Assembly: GCA_020536535.1 (NCBI GenBank)
Contig: JAHLWZ010001044.1
Span: 1-25,799, forward strand
DNA from: Pelomyxa schiedti
Taxonomy: Eukaryota > Evosea > Pelobiontida > Pelomyxidae
Direction: 5' to 3'
DNA length: 25,799 nucleotides
The notes beneath the pieces are model-generated. The model did not search any database. It worked only from the letters and a program-made list of their open reading frames with translations, and was not told the origin of the DNA. Positions 1 through 10,024 of this stretch are shown here, piece after piece (within the stretch, counting starts at the first letter, position 1; the number at the start of each line of letters is the position of its first letter). The translations under genes were made by a program, and so were the position numbers.

Positions 1-120
1 TCTTTTTCTAAACACAACTTGCCCGGCCAGATGCCCACCCTCCCAAAAAGGGTTCCCTTCGGTGAAACAAAAGTTTTCCTTTAACTTGGAAAGAAAATCG
101 ACTCTCTGCTGCTTAACTTG
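1..120 (-). other. Possible partial exon of a further gene at the left edge
   Basis: The minus strand is open from about position 120 to the window edge. It encodes a protein-like stretch containing VDFLSKLKENF and NPFWEGGHLAGQVVF. No ATG precedes it in frame, but a plausible acceptor (TTAAGCAG) lies near 107. It sits downstream of the phosphatase on the same strand and could be the first visible exon of the next gene. I do not recognise a family, and the stretch is short enough to be open by chance. Confidence 0.25.
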
Positions 121-172
121 ATCCGTCAGGCCAATACCAACCCGGAGGCCGAAATAAGGGGTTTATGTAAGC

Positions 173-192
173 ATTCCAAGGAACCTTGGAAT
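173..192. other. Perfect hairpin abutting the phosphatase stop codon
   Basis: ATTCCAAGG and CCTTGGAAT form a 9-bp perfect stem with a 2-nt loop. It begins on the base after the TGA stop of the purple acid phosphatase (minus strand), so it would fold in the mRNA right behind the terminating ribosome or in the 3'UTR. It is one of several such hairpins in the window. Confidence 0.7.
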
Positions 193-1568
193 TCAGTAAT
201 AGCATTCGTGCTGAATAGAATCACTGGGTTGATGTTCCAGTTGTACTTCCTGCTCGCCGTGTTCATTTCTTATCCACATAGAATAACCAACATTGCCTTG
301 GGAATCCAATGTCAAATGGAAGACTCTGGCTCCATGGGGTTTCTCAAATGGGTACCATCCACCAATCCCCGTTTTTCTGCCGTAACAGAGTTGCAACCAA
401 GGATGCTCTGAGAAGGCACCACAGTAGTCGTTGAGGTGGTCATGACCACATGAAGCTACTTGAACGTCATGCATCTCCACAAGGGCATCATAGAGACCAG
501 TGTTGAGCTGAAATAGTGAAATGGCAAATGCAAAAGAATGGTGAGTAAATTGGGGTGATTGCAGAAGAAACAAACATCTGGGCAGCAAACTCTTTCCCCC
601 TTCGTTCCAATACACACTTCTTCATTCCATAATGCCATGTACTCATCTAGGGGAATGTGGAAGAACATCAAAGAGAAGAAAGGTGAAGTGCGGTCCACGT
701 TCAGTGTCCTGGAAACGTTTTTGTACCATTCAACCTTAGTGAATTATTAAAACGAGTAGGGATTTATTGCCGGTAAGTACTTGTTGATAGGTTGCACAGC
801 CATTACCACTGACATTTGGGCATTGACCAGAATCCAAGGTATCGAGGAAATACAGTACCGCCGCTATATCGGTTTCACCAGAATCACTGTACACAGGAAG
901 CCAGTAATTACTTACACCAGGTAAGTCTTCAAGAAGAAATTTAATAGAAATGAAAGCCAAATGACAATGAAAAGTGATACCAGTTGGGCCGATCTGGGAG
1001 AGACTTCCTTGCAGAGATTGGTCCAGTGTCATAAGTTCCTGTCTTGTCATGACGCCTCTATCGTCGTGATTCCCAAATCTTTGTATGTAGACCGAGAGTA
1101 AATACAAATTTAACCATTGAATGTAGAATACGTGATAGCCCAATTCAAGCCGCGGTCCATCATTGGGCCCACCATTTGTTTCCACAAAGCAGTCTCCTCG
1201 TCAGCACTCCACTTATCATTACCAGTCAACATGTCGCCACTAGTGACAACTAAGTCAACCCGTGCCCCAAACAACTCGGAGTCTGTTGACTTTAGTTGAG
1301 TTTGGCATTCATTGGCATGAGTGGGATGAAAAGGATGAAGTGAATGCCATGGGGAGGGCACAGGCTATTTTTTTGAGTGGCACACACCCAACACAGTTTG
1401 TTGCACTTGTGTTGTCTCTTGGTCAGGGTAGTCGTACTCAAAGTGCATGTCGGTGAACTGTACAACTTTGAAGGTGCCGTCATTAAAATGCAACCCACTG
1501 ACTGTACCCACAACAACAAAACCCACACAAACAACCTCCCAGGGACCCACCCTTCCACCCCACCCCAT
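193..1568 (-). CDS. Purple acid phosphatase (PAP29/Dcr2-like metallophosphoesterase)
   Basis: Six exons (1568-1388, 1282-1132, 1078-981, 926-781, 734-591, 507-193) join in phase to give about 344 residues. The joins restore all the metallophosphoesterase motifs in order: FTDMHF, TSGDM, FGNHDD, FFHIP and CGHDH. These residues hold the two-metal centre of purple acid phosphatases, which hydrolyse phosphomonoesters at acid pH. The segment YGRKTGIGGW near the C-terminus is typical of the PAP28/29 branch. The ATG at 1568 is chosen because it opens a signal-peptide-like N-terminus (MGWGGRV, then a hydrophobic VVCVGFVVVGTVSG), which suggests a secreted or lysosomal protein. An open frame extends further upstream but has no ATG. 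The length is close to that of plant PAP29. The stop codon directly abuts a perfect hairpin. Family assignment is firm; substrate is unknown. Confidence 0.92.
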
Positions 1569-1715
1569 GTGGCTTTTTTGACTTCTGCTTAGCAGAAAGA
1601 AACAGTTGTGGGATATCAACGGAACTATGAACAGGGTTGTGTTGTATTAAGAACAAAATGAGTGGACATTGACCCTCGTTTGTGTTTGTGACTTGTAGTA
1701 GGATGGATGGATGTG

Positions 1716-3096
1716 TTATAACGAAGATTTCTGAGTTTGTGATCCACAAGAGCTTTGAAGGTGGAAATCCAGCAATTTATTTAGGGCTGCTTTCTCAATC
1801 TCGCCAAGTACAGTAGTGGCACCATTGATAGTCTCGCGTGCGTTGTAGAATATTGCTTGATGCCACTTGATAGTAATAATTACCACATTATTTGAATTAG
1901 GTTTAGGCTGTAGCTCAACCCTCCCCAAGCCTGTTGGCTCACCTTGTGGTTCCTCTCCAGTTTTTTTGACATCAAGGCGTCAAAGTGTTGCTCTGTCAAG
2001 TTGTAGACCTGTTGCCATTTCAACTTGAAGGTACTAGGATCGGAGTTGTATACAGTCGACCCTAATGGGAATTTGAAATTTTTGTGAAGCTGGTCAAAGC
2101 GCTAAAAAGTGAGAAAGGAAAAAGAAAGTACGAACATTTGGGGTTCCCTCCGTTTTCAGGAGTGCACAGGATCTGACGTGCGATATTGATAAGCGTTGCT
2201 GTAAAAATTTCCGCGGACAAGTTTAGTGCGTCATATTGCTATCTGGTGTTACATAGAAGGTGAGGCTATTCACAGAATACCGGAAGGGCTTGGAGTTGCT
2301 GTTGTAGGGTGATATTGTGCGCATCCCGCTCTTCCACCTGTTTCAGGGCAGCTTCTAACTTCTTCTGCATGGAATCTTCCATCTGTTTCAGGGCGGCATC
2401 TAGCTTCTTCTGCATGGAATCTTCCACCTGTTTCAGGATAGAATCCAGCTTCATCTGCATTGATGTGTTCTGCTCTTCTGCCTGTTTTTGAACCAGGTTC
2501 ATCTTCATCAGCTGGGATTGTTAGATTGAGTTGTGTTGTTAAGCAAATGGCCCAATTTGCTTTATTAAAGCGAAAGATAACAATTGTGGTATCAAACCTG
2601 TTCTCTGGAGTTCGTTGCCCAATTTGGTTTTTTTAGAAAATAAAACCCATAACAGAACCAGAAAACTAGTCACTTACGTGTGCTTCATGCCCTGTTCAAC
2701 CTCGTGCAGACGTGCTGACAATGTATTGGGTACAGATGTTGCAGCAGGCACTGTGATGCAAATCATGCCGTGGTCAGCCAGAAATGTTTCCAACGATGTG
2801 GAAGCGGTCACATCCCCACCACTAGGCGTGGTGTACCCCATGTTGATGTTCTCAAAGCTCGGTAACTCCCTTGTTCCCAACTCGGTTGCCATTTTGCCTT
2901 GGACCGCCTGCCATACCTGCTTGGCAAGGGCAGGTGGGAAAGGGATCGAAATTGTCGTAGGAAGGCTGAGTGCTGCTCTAAACATGTGAGCTTCCTGGTA
3001 CACCATTGGCATTTCGAAAACACGGGTAGGCAGTGACTGGGAGGTCGAAGGAGTTGAATGCGGCTGAGAAAAAGGTTTGTTGCTGTCTTTGCCCAT
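1716..3096 (-). CDS. Unrecognised coiled-coil protein with a 15-residue repeat
   Basis: Six exons (3096-2678, 2604-2598, 2511-2281, 2198-2136, 2101-1943, 1865-1716) give about 342 residues. I do not recognise a family. Exon 1 encodes a Ser/Thr/Pro-rich start and then a mixed region (FPPALAKQVWQAVQGKM). Exon 3 is a strong coiled coil built from three 15-residue units such as QKKLDAALKQMEDSM, two of them nearly identical at DNA level. The last exons encode a compact charged region (RFDQLHKNFKFPLGSTVYN, WHQAIFYNARETINGA). Joining exon 1 to the coiled coil needs a 7-nt micro-exon; skipping it puts a stop in frame. The ATG at 3096 is good and lies 174 bp from the divergent FYVE-like gene, so the two may share a promoter. 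Exon structure is fairly sure, function unknown. Confidence 0.7.
2326..2460 (-). repeat. 45-bp tandem repeat encoding a coiled coil
   Basis: Three head-to-tail 45-nt units lie inside the coiled-coil gene. Two are nearly identical (core CTTCTTCTGCATGGAATCTT on the plus strand) and the third, which encodes LDSILKQVEDSM, has drifted. Each unit is 15 residues, so expansion or contraction keeps the reading frame. Boundaries are approximate. Confidence 0.75.
2598..2604 (-). other. Putative 7-nt micro-exon
   Basis: On the minus strand AGAACAG is flanked by CTCCAG before it and GTTTGATA after it, that is, by an acceptor and a donor. Exon 1 ends in phase 2 and exon 3 begins in phase 0. Only the 1+6 nt of this micro-exon reconciles them, giving KHTEQLMKMN. 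Direct splicing of exon 1 to exon 3 yields an immediate TGA. Confidence 0.55.
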
Positions 3097-3270
3097 GTTG
3101 GCCTCGTCACTGCGGCCCCACGTGAAGACAATGAAAATAATGGATCTGCAAAGTTAGAATGGTGAGCAACGTGACCCGTATTTCAGGTGCAGGTAACTGT
3201 GGAAGTATGTTGTGGGTTGTGGAATAGAAAGTAGCCTCGTGTATCCCAGAAAAACAAAAACTGTTCAACA

Positions 3271-5183
3271 ATGAAGCAGTGGGATACGTTCAAAACAGCA
3301 GCAGGCAACACGCTGTCGAACACAGCGGCGGCAGCGTCTGCAGCAGCCACGGCCACATCGGCCTCTCTCAGTGCCAGCGCCGCAGCAGCAGCGACAGCCC
3401 TGGGGGTGACCACGGGATCGTCGTCGAGGCAGCAGCGGGCGCATACGCCGCCGCCTACTTGCGGTGTTGCTGTGGGGCCAGTGGCGAGTGCAACTGCCGC
3501 AACGGCTACGTGTGGGGGTGGAAATTTTGGTGGCAGGAATGAGCCCCCTGGTGGAATTATGGGTGAAAACCAAGGTGCCACGAGTAAGTTAGCTCCTCCT
3601 TGTTCTGGCTTGTGCTATTCATTTAATTTCTTTTTTTTGTTGTTGTTGTTTTTCTCGCACCCACCTCTATGTGGCTTATAATCCCAGTATTAAATGCTTT
3701 TCTGCCATGAAAACTAGGAGGTGGCAGTAGAGATTTGACTGAGCACTTTCTACCTGGTAGGATGGCCTTTTTTAAGGCGTACCATGATGAATGTGAGCGG
3801 ACTGTTATTGCCTTTCGATTGGTAAGGCCCTTTTTTTCCCCAATGATGTTATTATGAAATGAAAGCCTGGACTTATTCGTTTGTTAGTTTTGTCTTATTT
3901 TCCTTCTTTCTCTTTTGTTGTGACATTTATGTACCAAGTTATCACACACGGCAGCTAGTCAAGCGCAAAGCAAAATGTTCCCTCAACAACAACTCACGTC
4001 TAGTGCTTCCCGATTTTTCAGTAGTGCTGGGTCTTTATTAAGTGAAACTCTCAAGACAAGTGGCGCTCTGGTTGGAGCAAAGAGCGACAGTCCTACTCCC
4101 TCCTGTTGTCCTTTCTGCCGGTAGTTGCAGTACTCACTATTTTCCATCATCCAACTGTGATTTGTAACCAGAAAGATATTTTCAGGATTCTTTGTAAAAC
4201 AAAGACAATGCCCCCTGTGTAATCGCATAACATGCCTTGACTGCAATAAATCTGCGGATTACTTTCCAGTTGGAAATTCCATTGACACATCAGGTTAAGT
4301 TTTCCTGTGACTAATCTTAATTACTTAATACATGCAGCCAGTCTTGGGCAGGCCACTATGTGCCTCAAATGTTACTCATATCTCGAGCATTACAGAAAGA
4401 AACAAAAATTTGACCAACTTAAGAACACGGCTATGTTTAAGCGGTTTACTGATGTATATGACAACCAGCAGCTATTATTAGTGCTACTGCACAGAAGAAT
4501 AGAGCACCTATCATACTTAGTTTCTAAAGTAGACTCAAACACCTCACCAGAGTTCAAGGTGGGGAAACACTTCTCACAAGAAGCTTTTACTTTTTCTGAG
4601 ACCCAAAACACAGGAAGCTCAAGATTTTTCATTAAGTGTCACTGAATTGAGCACATCGTTACTAAAAGGCGTGAAGCAAATAAGTGAACTGCAATTTGAG
4701 GATAAAACAAACCAGAAGTTGCAAGCAACAGTTAACGGTGTGTTTGCCAGCCAATTGCAGTCGGCGTGCCCACAAGCGGCGGCACTACAACAGGTACCCA
4801 ATGTAAAGACAAGACTCCCCTTACATATTCCACTAGAAACTCAAAGCCATAGCTACCCAAAGAGGGCCTATGTCCATACTCGGTGTATGTCCGGCCATTG
4901 CACCCCCATCTGGGGCAGTAGTGGCCATAACGGGAGAGAACTTCCAGACCGGTGTTGAAGTGTATATAAATGGAATGAAGTGAGCAATTCCTTGCCAGCC
5001 ACCAGACATATTAACTAACATTCTATGCTGTGCAGGTGCAAAGCTGTTGCCAACGGGAGTGGAACCTCTATACAAGTTGTGGTTCCACCAACAAAAACTC
5101 TTGGATTTGCATGTGTGAAGGTTGTAAACCCTAATGGGGACTCGATTGAAATGCCTGAAGTTTTGAGCTACAGCGACCTGTGA
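3271..5183 (+). CDS. FYVE-like zinc finger protein with C-terminal IPT/TIG domain
   Basis: Eight exons (3271-3583, 3718-3821, 3939-4120, 4172-4293, 4338-4558, 4614-4793, 4837-4979, 5036-5183) join in phase to about 470 residues. The N-terminus is an Ala/Ser/Thr-rich low-complexity stretch. Residues about 195-250 carry eight cysteines in FYVE spacing: CPFC, then RKIFSGFFVKQRQ, CPLC, NRITCLDC and finally CLKC. The basic HHCR core that binds phosphatidylinositol 3-phosphate in classical FYVE domains is replaced by KQRQC, so lipid binding is doubtful. A helical region follows. The last two exons form an IPT/TIG immunoglobulin-like fold (ITGENFQTGVEVYINGMKC ... VKVVNPNGDS), as in some transcription factors and cell-surface receptors. 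The intron 2 acceptor (TACCAAG) was picked because it alone keeps the frame. A role in endosomal traffic is an inference from the zinc finger. Confidence 0.85.
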
Positions 5184-5189
5184 TCCTCA

Positions 5190-5224
5190 AATGGAGGGTT
5201 CACCAATTCTGCGAACCCTCCATT
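5190..5224. other. 12-bp perfect hairpin after the FYVE-like gene
   Basis: AATGGAGGGTTC (5190-5201) is exactly complementary to GAACCCTCCATT (5213-5224) with an 11-nt loop. It starts 6 nt after the TGA of the FYVE-like gene. A 12-bp perfect stem this near a stop is unlikely by chance. Confidence 0.8.
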
Positions 5225-5410
5225 GGCCACTGGCTTCTTCGTTGACTTGCATATCTAGGTCGTGTGTATCCCATGAACCACGGAGAACGTGATCTGAAAA
5301 AGAAAAGTTAACAGATCTGATAAAAGGAAAAAAACAAAAAAATTGCCCACATTATTTTCGTGTATGTGTACAACACATTCGGGTGGTAATAGTACCGTCG
5401 ATCTACCCCG

Positions 5411-7161
5411 TTGCGGTACAGCGGCACCCAGGCCCCTCTCTGTGCGTTCCCCCGCACCCTTTTGCAATATGTTAACGGTTTACAGTCAAGCGGCAACTAT
5501 GGGAGGATAGAAGACAGGACACCTCGTCCGATAGAAACATTCAACGCGGACTTAATTACGAAAGTAGCCAACACGTCGATGAATCCATTGGTTCTGCGCG
5601 AGTGGGTCGGACGTCATAAAACGGAGTGTATCAAGTGGGACGTAATCTGGGCATGGATAAATGCGGATCCATCGACCTATTTGTCGAGTTATGTATCTCG
5701 TGCTAGTAATGGTCGGTCTATTTTACTCTGAATTCGAAATAACATGGCAATTAGGCACAGTGAAAATTCCGATGCCAGTAGTATCTCCTGGAGCAACTTC
5801 TCTTTCCGTCGGTTCTGTGAATGCGTCTACTTCATCTCTTGACCCTTTTCCAGTAAAAGGTTGTAAGCTTAACCCTTTCTTGCTTCTTCATGCAGCTTTC
5901 TTGTTTCGATTTTGCATTTGCACTGAAAGCTTGTGCCATTGTTCCGGGTCAGAATATCACTGGCTCTGCTCTGCTCACTGAATTCACATTGTTTTTTTGC
6001 ATAAACCTGACCATCACTAGCAAGATCTGGTTTTCCTCCAGGAGCTCGGGGAATCTTGGAATCCCTTGGATTGGTATCCTACGCTTCTATCTGTGGCTCA
6101 GTTCAAAACAGTCTCCCAACACCTATTGGTAATCCAACATTTTTCCTCTCTTATGCCGTACTCACTTCAAATCAAGATTGGAGGCCACCAGTGGAGATTC
6201 TTGCTGCAACTACTTCTTTCTTCTCTACAAAACCCCTGTTAAATGACATTAAAGTAATTGGGAAAATCAACATTGTTGGTGACCTTCATGGCTGCCTGGA
6301 CTCCCTCTTTAGGTACCGAAAAATTCCTCTCTTGAAATAAGTGACACAAGTGCAGTGCACTAAATTCGGGCGGCCTTCCAGCTCAAGATAATATTTGGCT
6401 GTTCAATGGTGAGCCTCCATTTTATAGCCAATATAATTTACCTGGTTGCAGGAGACTTTGTTGATCGTGGGCCATATAGCATGCAAACATTGGAAGCCCT
6501 ATGCCAACTTGTGATGAGATATCCGGGCTGCGTTTTCTTAAACAGGGGCAATCATGAATGTCCGTCCATAAACATGGGCTATGGGCATTGGCAAAGCCTA
6601 GATAAATTTGGCCCACACAAGCAAGATGTCTGGCAGGCTTGCTTAAAGTTGTACCCCTGTTTACCTTTGGCTTCCTTGGTCCAGTTCCCCAGTGGCATGC
6701 AGATCTTCGTCGTGCACGGAGGAATTTGTGAGAATCTCTCAATACATAATATCGCAACAGTACCCCGGGTCGAGGAACCAGGTATATGTTCATTGCCTGT
6801 AGAGGATTATGCTTACCGTTTTTGCATACCAGTGGGTAATCACCCCGTGGAAAATTTACTCTGGAACTCTCCTGGAGAGCACGCGAAGGGAATGATGAGC
6901 AGTGTCAGAGGAGCAGGGGCACTATGGGGCACAGAAGTGACATACAACTTCCTGGCTGCGAACCACGCCACCTATATAGTGAGGAGTCATGATTCGGTGG
7001 AAAACGGCTTCTCTCTATGCCACTATGACAGAGTCCTGACAATATTCTCAGCCTCTGTTCAGTGTGAAAAGCCAGCCTTTCTTCAGGTAACTGATCAACC
7101 GAACTACCAGTACAACTTCAAAAGGAGCTGGCAGGTAATCCCGATCACAAACAACGCATGA
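5411..7161 (+). CDS. PPP-family serine/threonine protein phosphatase
   Basis: The catalytic part is clear; the 5' end is not. Exons ending at 5705, then 5755-5852, 5896-5947, 6042-6128, 6177-6312, 6356-6408 and 6452-7161 join in phase to about 476 codons from 5411. The PPP signatures appear in order: GDLHG (about residue 212), GDFVDRG, GNHE, VVHGG, and RSHD where most members have RxHE or RxHQ. These ligate the two metals that catalyse phosphoserine/threonine hydrolysis. LLWNSPGEH stands where LLWSDP is usual. The segment before the catalytic core (about 180 residues) matches no domain I know. The first exon has no ATG until 5579. An upstream ATG at 5273 spliced from 5285 to 5510 would be in phase but is speculative. 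The subfamily (PP1, PP2A, PP5, PPEF) cannot be settled by eye. Confidence 0.85.
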
Positions 7162-7647
7162 ACTTCATGACGTTCACACCACAATCACCAGCCAACAAAG
7201 TGTAAGTAAAAAAAAAGTGTGGAACTTTTTTCCAAGACTTTTCTTTTGTTTCCCTCAAGGAAACAAGGGCATATTTTTCCACTGCACCGTATTACATGAT
7301 ACTTCTCTGCGCGGACTGGAGATACCATCCAGAGCGGAATCGCTTCCAGTTCTGGCCTGTCAACACACGGAAATTTTTCTTCTGGGCGGGACAAATCCCT
7401 GAAGGATAGAGACCCCCGGATAGAGACCCCCTGTCGCATGCTGGTTGAGGGGTACTCTGGCCTCCTGTTGTGACACAGGCCCTCTCTGAGCCTCCCTCTT
7501 GGGGTCTACTAACGAAACTGTTACTCTTTTGAGCAGCATGAACATGGCTCAAAAAGTCTCTTCCAAGAAAAGTAACGGACAAAATCCACTGAAGAAACAC
7601 TTTTAAGACAACGACAATTTCTTCACGATTAATTTTTTCGAACCAAC
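7162..7647. other. Intergenic region between phosphatase and ALDH
   Basis: I see no gene in this 486-bp stretch. It contains an A-tract hairpin (7211-7218 with 7224-7231), an 8-bp hairpin TTGTTTCC/GGAAACAA (7246-7253 with 7259-7266) and a 14-bp tandem duplication (7404-7431). It should hold the phosphatase 3'UTR and the ALDH promoter; no TATA box or polyadenylation signal stands out. Confidence 0.6.
7404..7431. repeat. 14-bp tandem duplication
   Basis: GGATAGAGACCCCC occurs twice in direct tandem at 7404-7417 and 7418-7431. It lies in the intergenic region upstream of the ALDH gene. It could be a replication-slippage product or a doubled protein-binding site. Confidence 0.8.
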
Positions 7648-9943
7648 ATGGCAAGCACCACTACGAGCACACCAACGACCGAGTACGAACGAGCACGAGC
7701 ACTGAGGCAGGAACAAATCAACGCCCTGCCGATTGGAGATCTCTCGGCTGTGCCTGAGGTGCACCGATTGGGCCCCGCCATCACCCAGAGGGAGTATTTG
7801 ATAGATGGCAGGCTGGACACGTGGCCCGGTGCCATGCAGGAGATCGTGTCGCCCGTAATTGTGGGAGGCAAGCCCGTAGTCATTGGCTCTGTTCCCATGA
7901 TGGACTCAGCAACGTCGCTATTGGCTCTCGATGCTGCTGCCAGAGGCAATTTTCTATTTCCATTCCTCCCTTTTCTCCTTCTTTTGTTTGTTCCCTCTAA
8001 AATCACCACTCACATCGAGTACGTTAGCATGGGGAAATGGCATGGGAGTATGGCCTGCGATGCCTATTTCCGGACGTATTGCTTGCATGCAAAAGTGTGT
8101 TTCTTTAATGAAGGCACAACGGGACAGGTTAGTGGAAGTAGAGATACTTTTGAACTCTAAAATGTTGTTAGAGTGGTCAACCTGTTGATGTGGGAAATTG
8201 GAAAAAATCTCGGCGACTCCCAGCGTGAATTTGACAGAACAATTGAGTATATCATTGACACTATTGATGCCTTGAAAGACTTGGACCGTGTGAGCAGCAG
8301 GTTTTCCATCTCTCAAGGTTCCTTCTTCTCTTTTTCTTTTTGTAGTTTGACGTTTTAACTAAATACAAGGTATCATTGGGCAAATCCGACGCTCTCCACT
8401 GGGAGTTGTTCTGTGCATGGCTCCTTTCAATTATGTATCTGTCCAAGTTCTCCCTTGGATTTGCTTCTTAACCCCCTTTAGCCATTCAATGAACTGTTCA
8501 CCACTCTTATACCAGCACTTATAATGGGGAACACTGTTATTTGCAAGGCATTTTCCCCTCCAAATATCTCTTTGTTTACGTTCTTTCAGCCAGCAAAGTT
8601 TGGTATTCTGATCCACCAGCCACTCTTGAATGCCTATCGAGAGAGCTTCCCACCTGGGGTTCTAAACTTTGTTTATGGTGACGGGCCTGTTGTTGTTGGC
8701 CCTCTTATGACGTCTGGTACTTTGCTCCTTCTTTCTATTCAAGTGGTGAACTCTATCTCCAGGTAGGGTCGACGTGTTAGCCTTCATTGGCAGCAGCAAG
8801 GTTGCAAACATTCTCAAAAAGCAGCACCCCAGACCCCATCATTTGCGCTCTGTTCTGGGCCTTGAAGCTAAGAACCCTGGTACCCCAAATTCAAAATCTT
8901 TCTCTCGGTAATATCTTGCCCAGGCATCATTCTTCCAGATGCCGATCTCGCCAACGCCGTAAAGGAGTGTGCCCTAGGTGCATGGTCCTTCAATGGGCAG
9001 CGTTGCACTGTAAGTTGCATTTTTTTCCCCCAAGACTTAGGGATTGTTAGGCTATTAAAATTATTTTCGTGCATGAATCGATTGCTGAGACTTTTGTCAG
9101 TATGCTTACAGCGGCTGTAGAGAGTTTAAAGCCCGGCCTTCCCTGGAGTGCTGGAGCACAGTTGACCCCTCTCCCAGAGCCTGGTTTCTTTCTCTTTCAC
9201 TGGTTACCTCGTACTAATGACTGTAAGGAAAACCAAAATGGATGGCTGACTACGTGAATGATGCTGTTGCCAATGGTGCACGAGTGGCGAATCCCTCCGG
9301 TGGGGTAGGCAACGAGACTTTCTTCTTCCCAGCCATACTTTATCCAGCTTCCCTCAAGATGAAGTGCGACTCATTCCTCACTTCTGAACTGTTACAAACT
9401 GACCCCCAATCTAATTTAGGATTTGCCATGAAGAACAGTTCGGACCTGTAACTCCAGTTTGCACATTCTCAGACATAGCGGAACCCCTTAAGTTTATTGC
9501 TGACAGCAAGTACGGGCAGGTTAGGTTTCCTCCTTCTCGGCCATTTTTTCACATTTTCACAGCAAGTAAGCGTCTTTGGTAAGGACACTGACAAGTTGTC
9601 CACCTTAATTGATGGTCTCGTCACACAGGTTTATCTCCCTTGAAACAACAGTCCCTCATTTACCTCTCACCAGACCTGCCGTGTTAACATAAACTGCCAA
9701 TGCCAGCGTGGCCCAGATACCTTCCCCTTCACAGGGAGGAAGGACTCTGCTGAGGGTACTTTGAGTGTATCTGATGCTCTTCGCGTTCTTAGTATAAGGT
9801 TTTGCTTTACCTTTGTGGTTGTGTCTAAAACCTCTTCCAGAACCCTAGTGGCCACAAAGGCAACCCCACAAAATGAAGGGATTGTCACGGAGATTATCCA
9901 TTCCCGGAAATCCAAATTCCTCAACACGGACTTTATCTTTTAA
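7648..9943 (+). CDS. NADP-dependent glyceraldehyde-3-phosphate dehydrogenase-type aldehyde dehydrogenase
   Basis: Fourteen exons (7648-7945, 8028-8127, 8172-8317, 8370-8434, 8482-8547, 8590-8716, 8763-8879, 8924-9009, 9051-9183, 9228-9363, 9420-9519, 9563-9628, 9674-9798, 9841-9943) give about 555 residues covering a whole ALDH fold. Landmarks in order are [12 protein letters not shown] (oxyanion Asn), [13 protein letters not shown] (cofactor Lys), [17 protein letters not shown] with the catalytic Cys near residue 334, [11 protein letters not shown] and the tail FLNTDFIF. The whole protein resembles the GAPN-like family known from Bacteroidetes and some protists, which oxidises glyceraldehyde 3-phosphate to 3-phosphoglycerate with NADP, making NADPH and bypassing ATP formation. 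GLEAK stands where most ALDHs have ELGGK. Two introns appear to use GC donors. No targeting peptide is evident, so a cytosolic site is inferred. Exact substrate is not proved by sequence. Confidence 0.9.
7946..8027 (+). other. GC-AG intron in the ALDH gene
   Basis: The exon break that restores the family sequence ([17 protein letters not shown]) falls at AGAG/GCAATTTT and ACGTTAG/CATGG. No usable GT lies near the donor. The intron is pyrimidine-rich. Confidence 0.7.
8548..8589 (+). other. Second GC-AG intron in the ALDH gene
   Basis: The 42-nt segment begins GCATTTTC after TGCAAG and ends TTCTTTCAG. Removing it gives the expected contiguous NTVICKPAKFG. It has no stop and is a multiple of three, so retention would insert 14 residues at the cofactor-binding Lys loop. 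That is unlikely in a working enzyme but cannot be excluded without RNA. Confidence 0.6.
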
Positions 9944-9963
9944 CCTCTACCCTCCCTGACAAC

Positions 9964-9995
9964 ACCAACTTTTCTTCCGTCTTGGAAAAGTTGGT
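9964..9995. other. 11-bp perfect hairpin after the ALDH gene
   Basis: ACCAACTTTTC (9964-9974) pairs exactly with GAAAAGTTGGT (9985-9995) around a 10-nt loop, starting 20 nt after the ALDH stop. An AATAAA follows 23 nt later, so the hairpin would lie inside the mature 3'UTR. Confidence 0.75.
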
Positions 9996-10018
9996 TTTAG
10001 CGTTGATACCGTGCCAAC

Positions 10019-10024
10019 AATAAA
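10019..10024 (+). promoter_or_regulatory. Candidate polyadenylation signal of the ALDH gene
   Basis: AATAAA lies 75 nt after the ALDH stop and is followed by A/T-rich sequence. It is a candidate only; usage in this lineage is not known. Confidence 0.4.

Noticed and set aside
3183-3581. Ala-rich minus-strand frames
   Set aside because: They mirror the low-complexity Ala/Ser/Thr exon of the FYVE-like gene, which has the ATG and continues by splicing into recognisable domains.
5190-5224. Rho-independent bacterial terminator
   Set aside because: The surrounding genes are spliced and eukaryotic; the hairpins lack a consistent T-run and are treated as 3'UTR structures.
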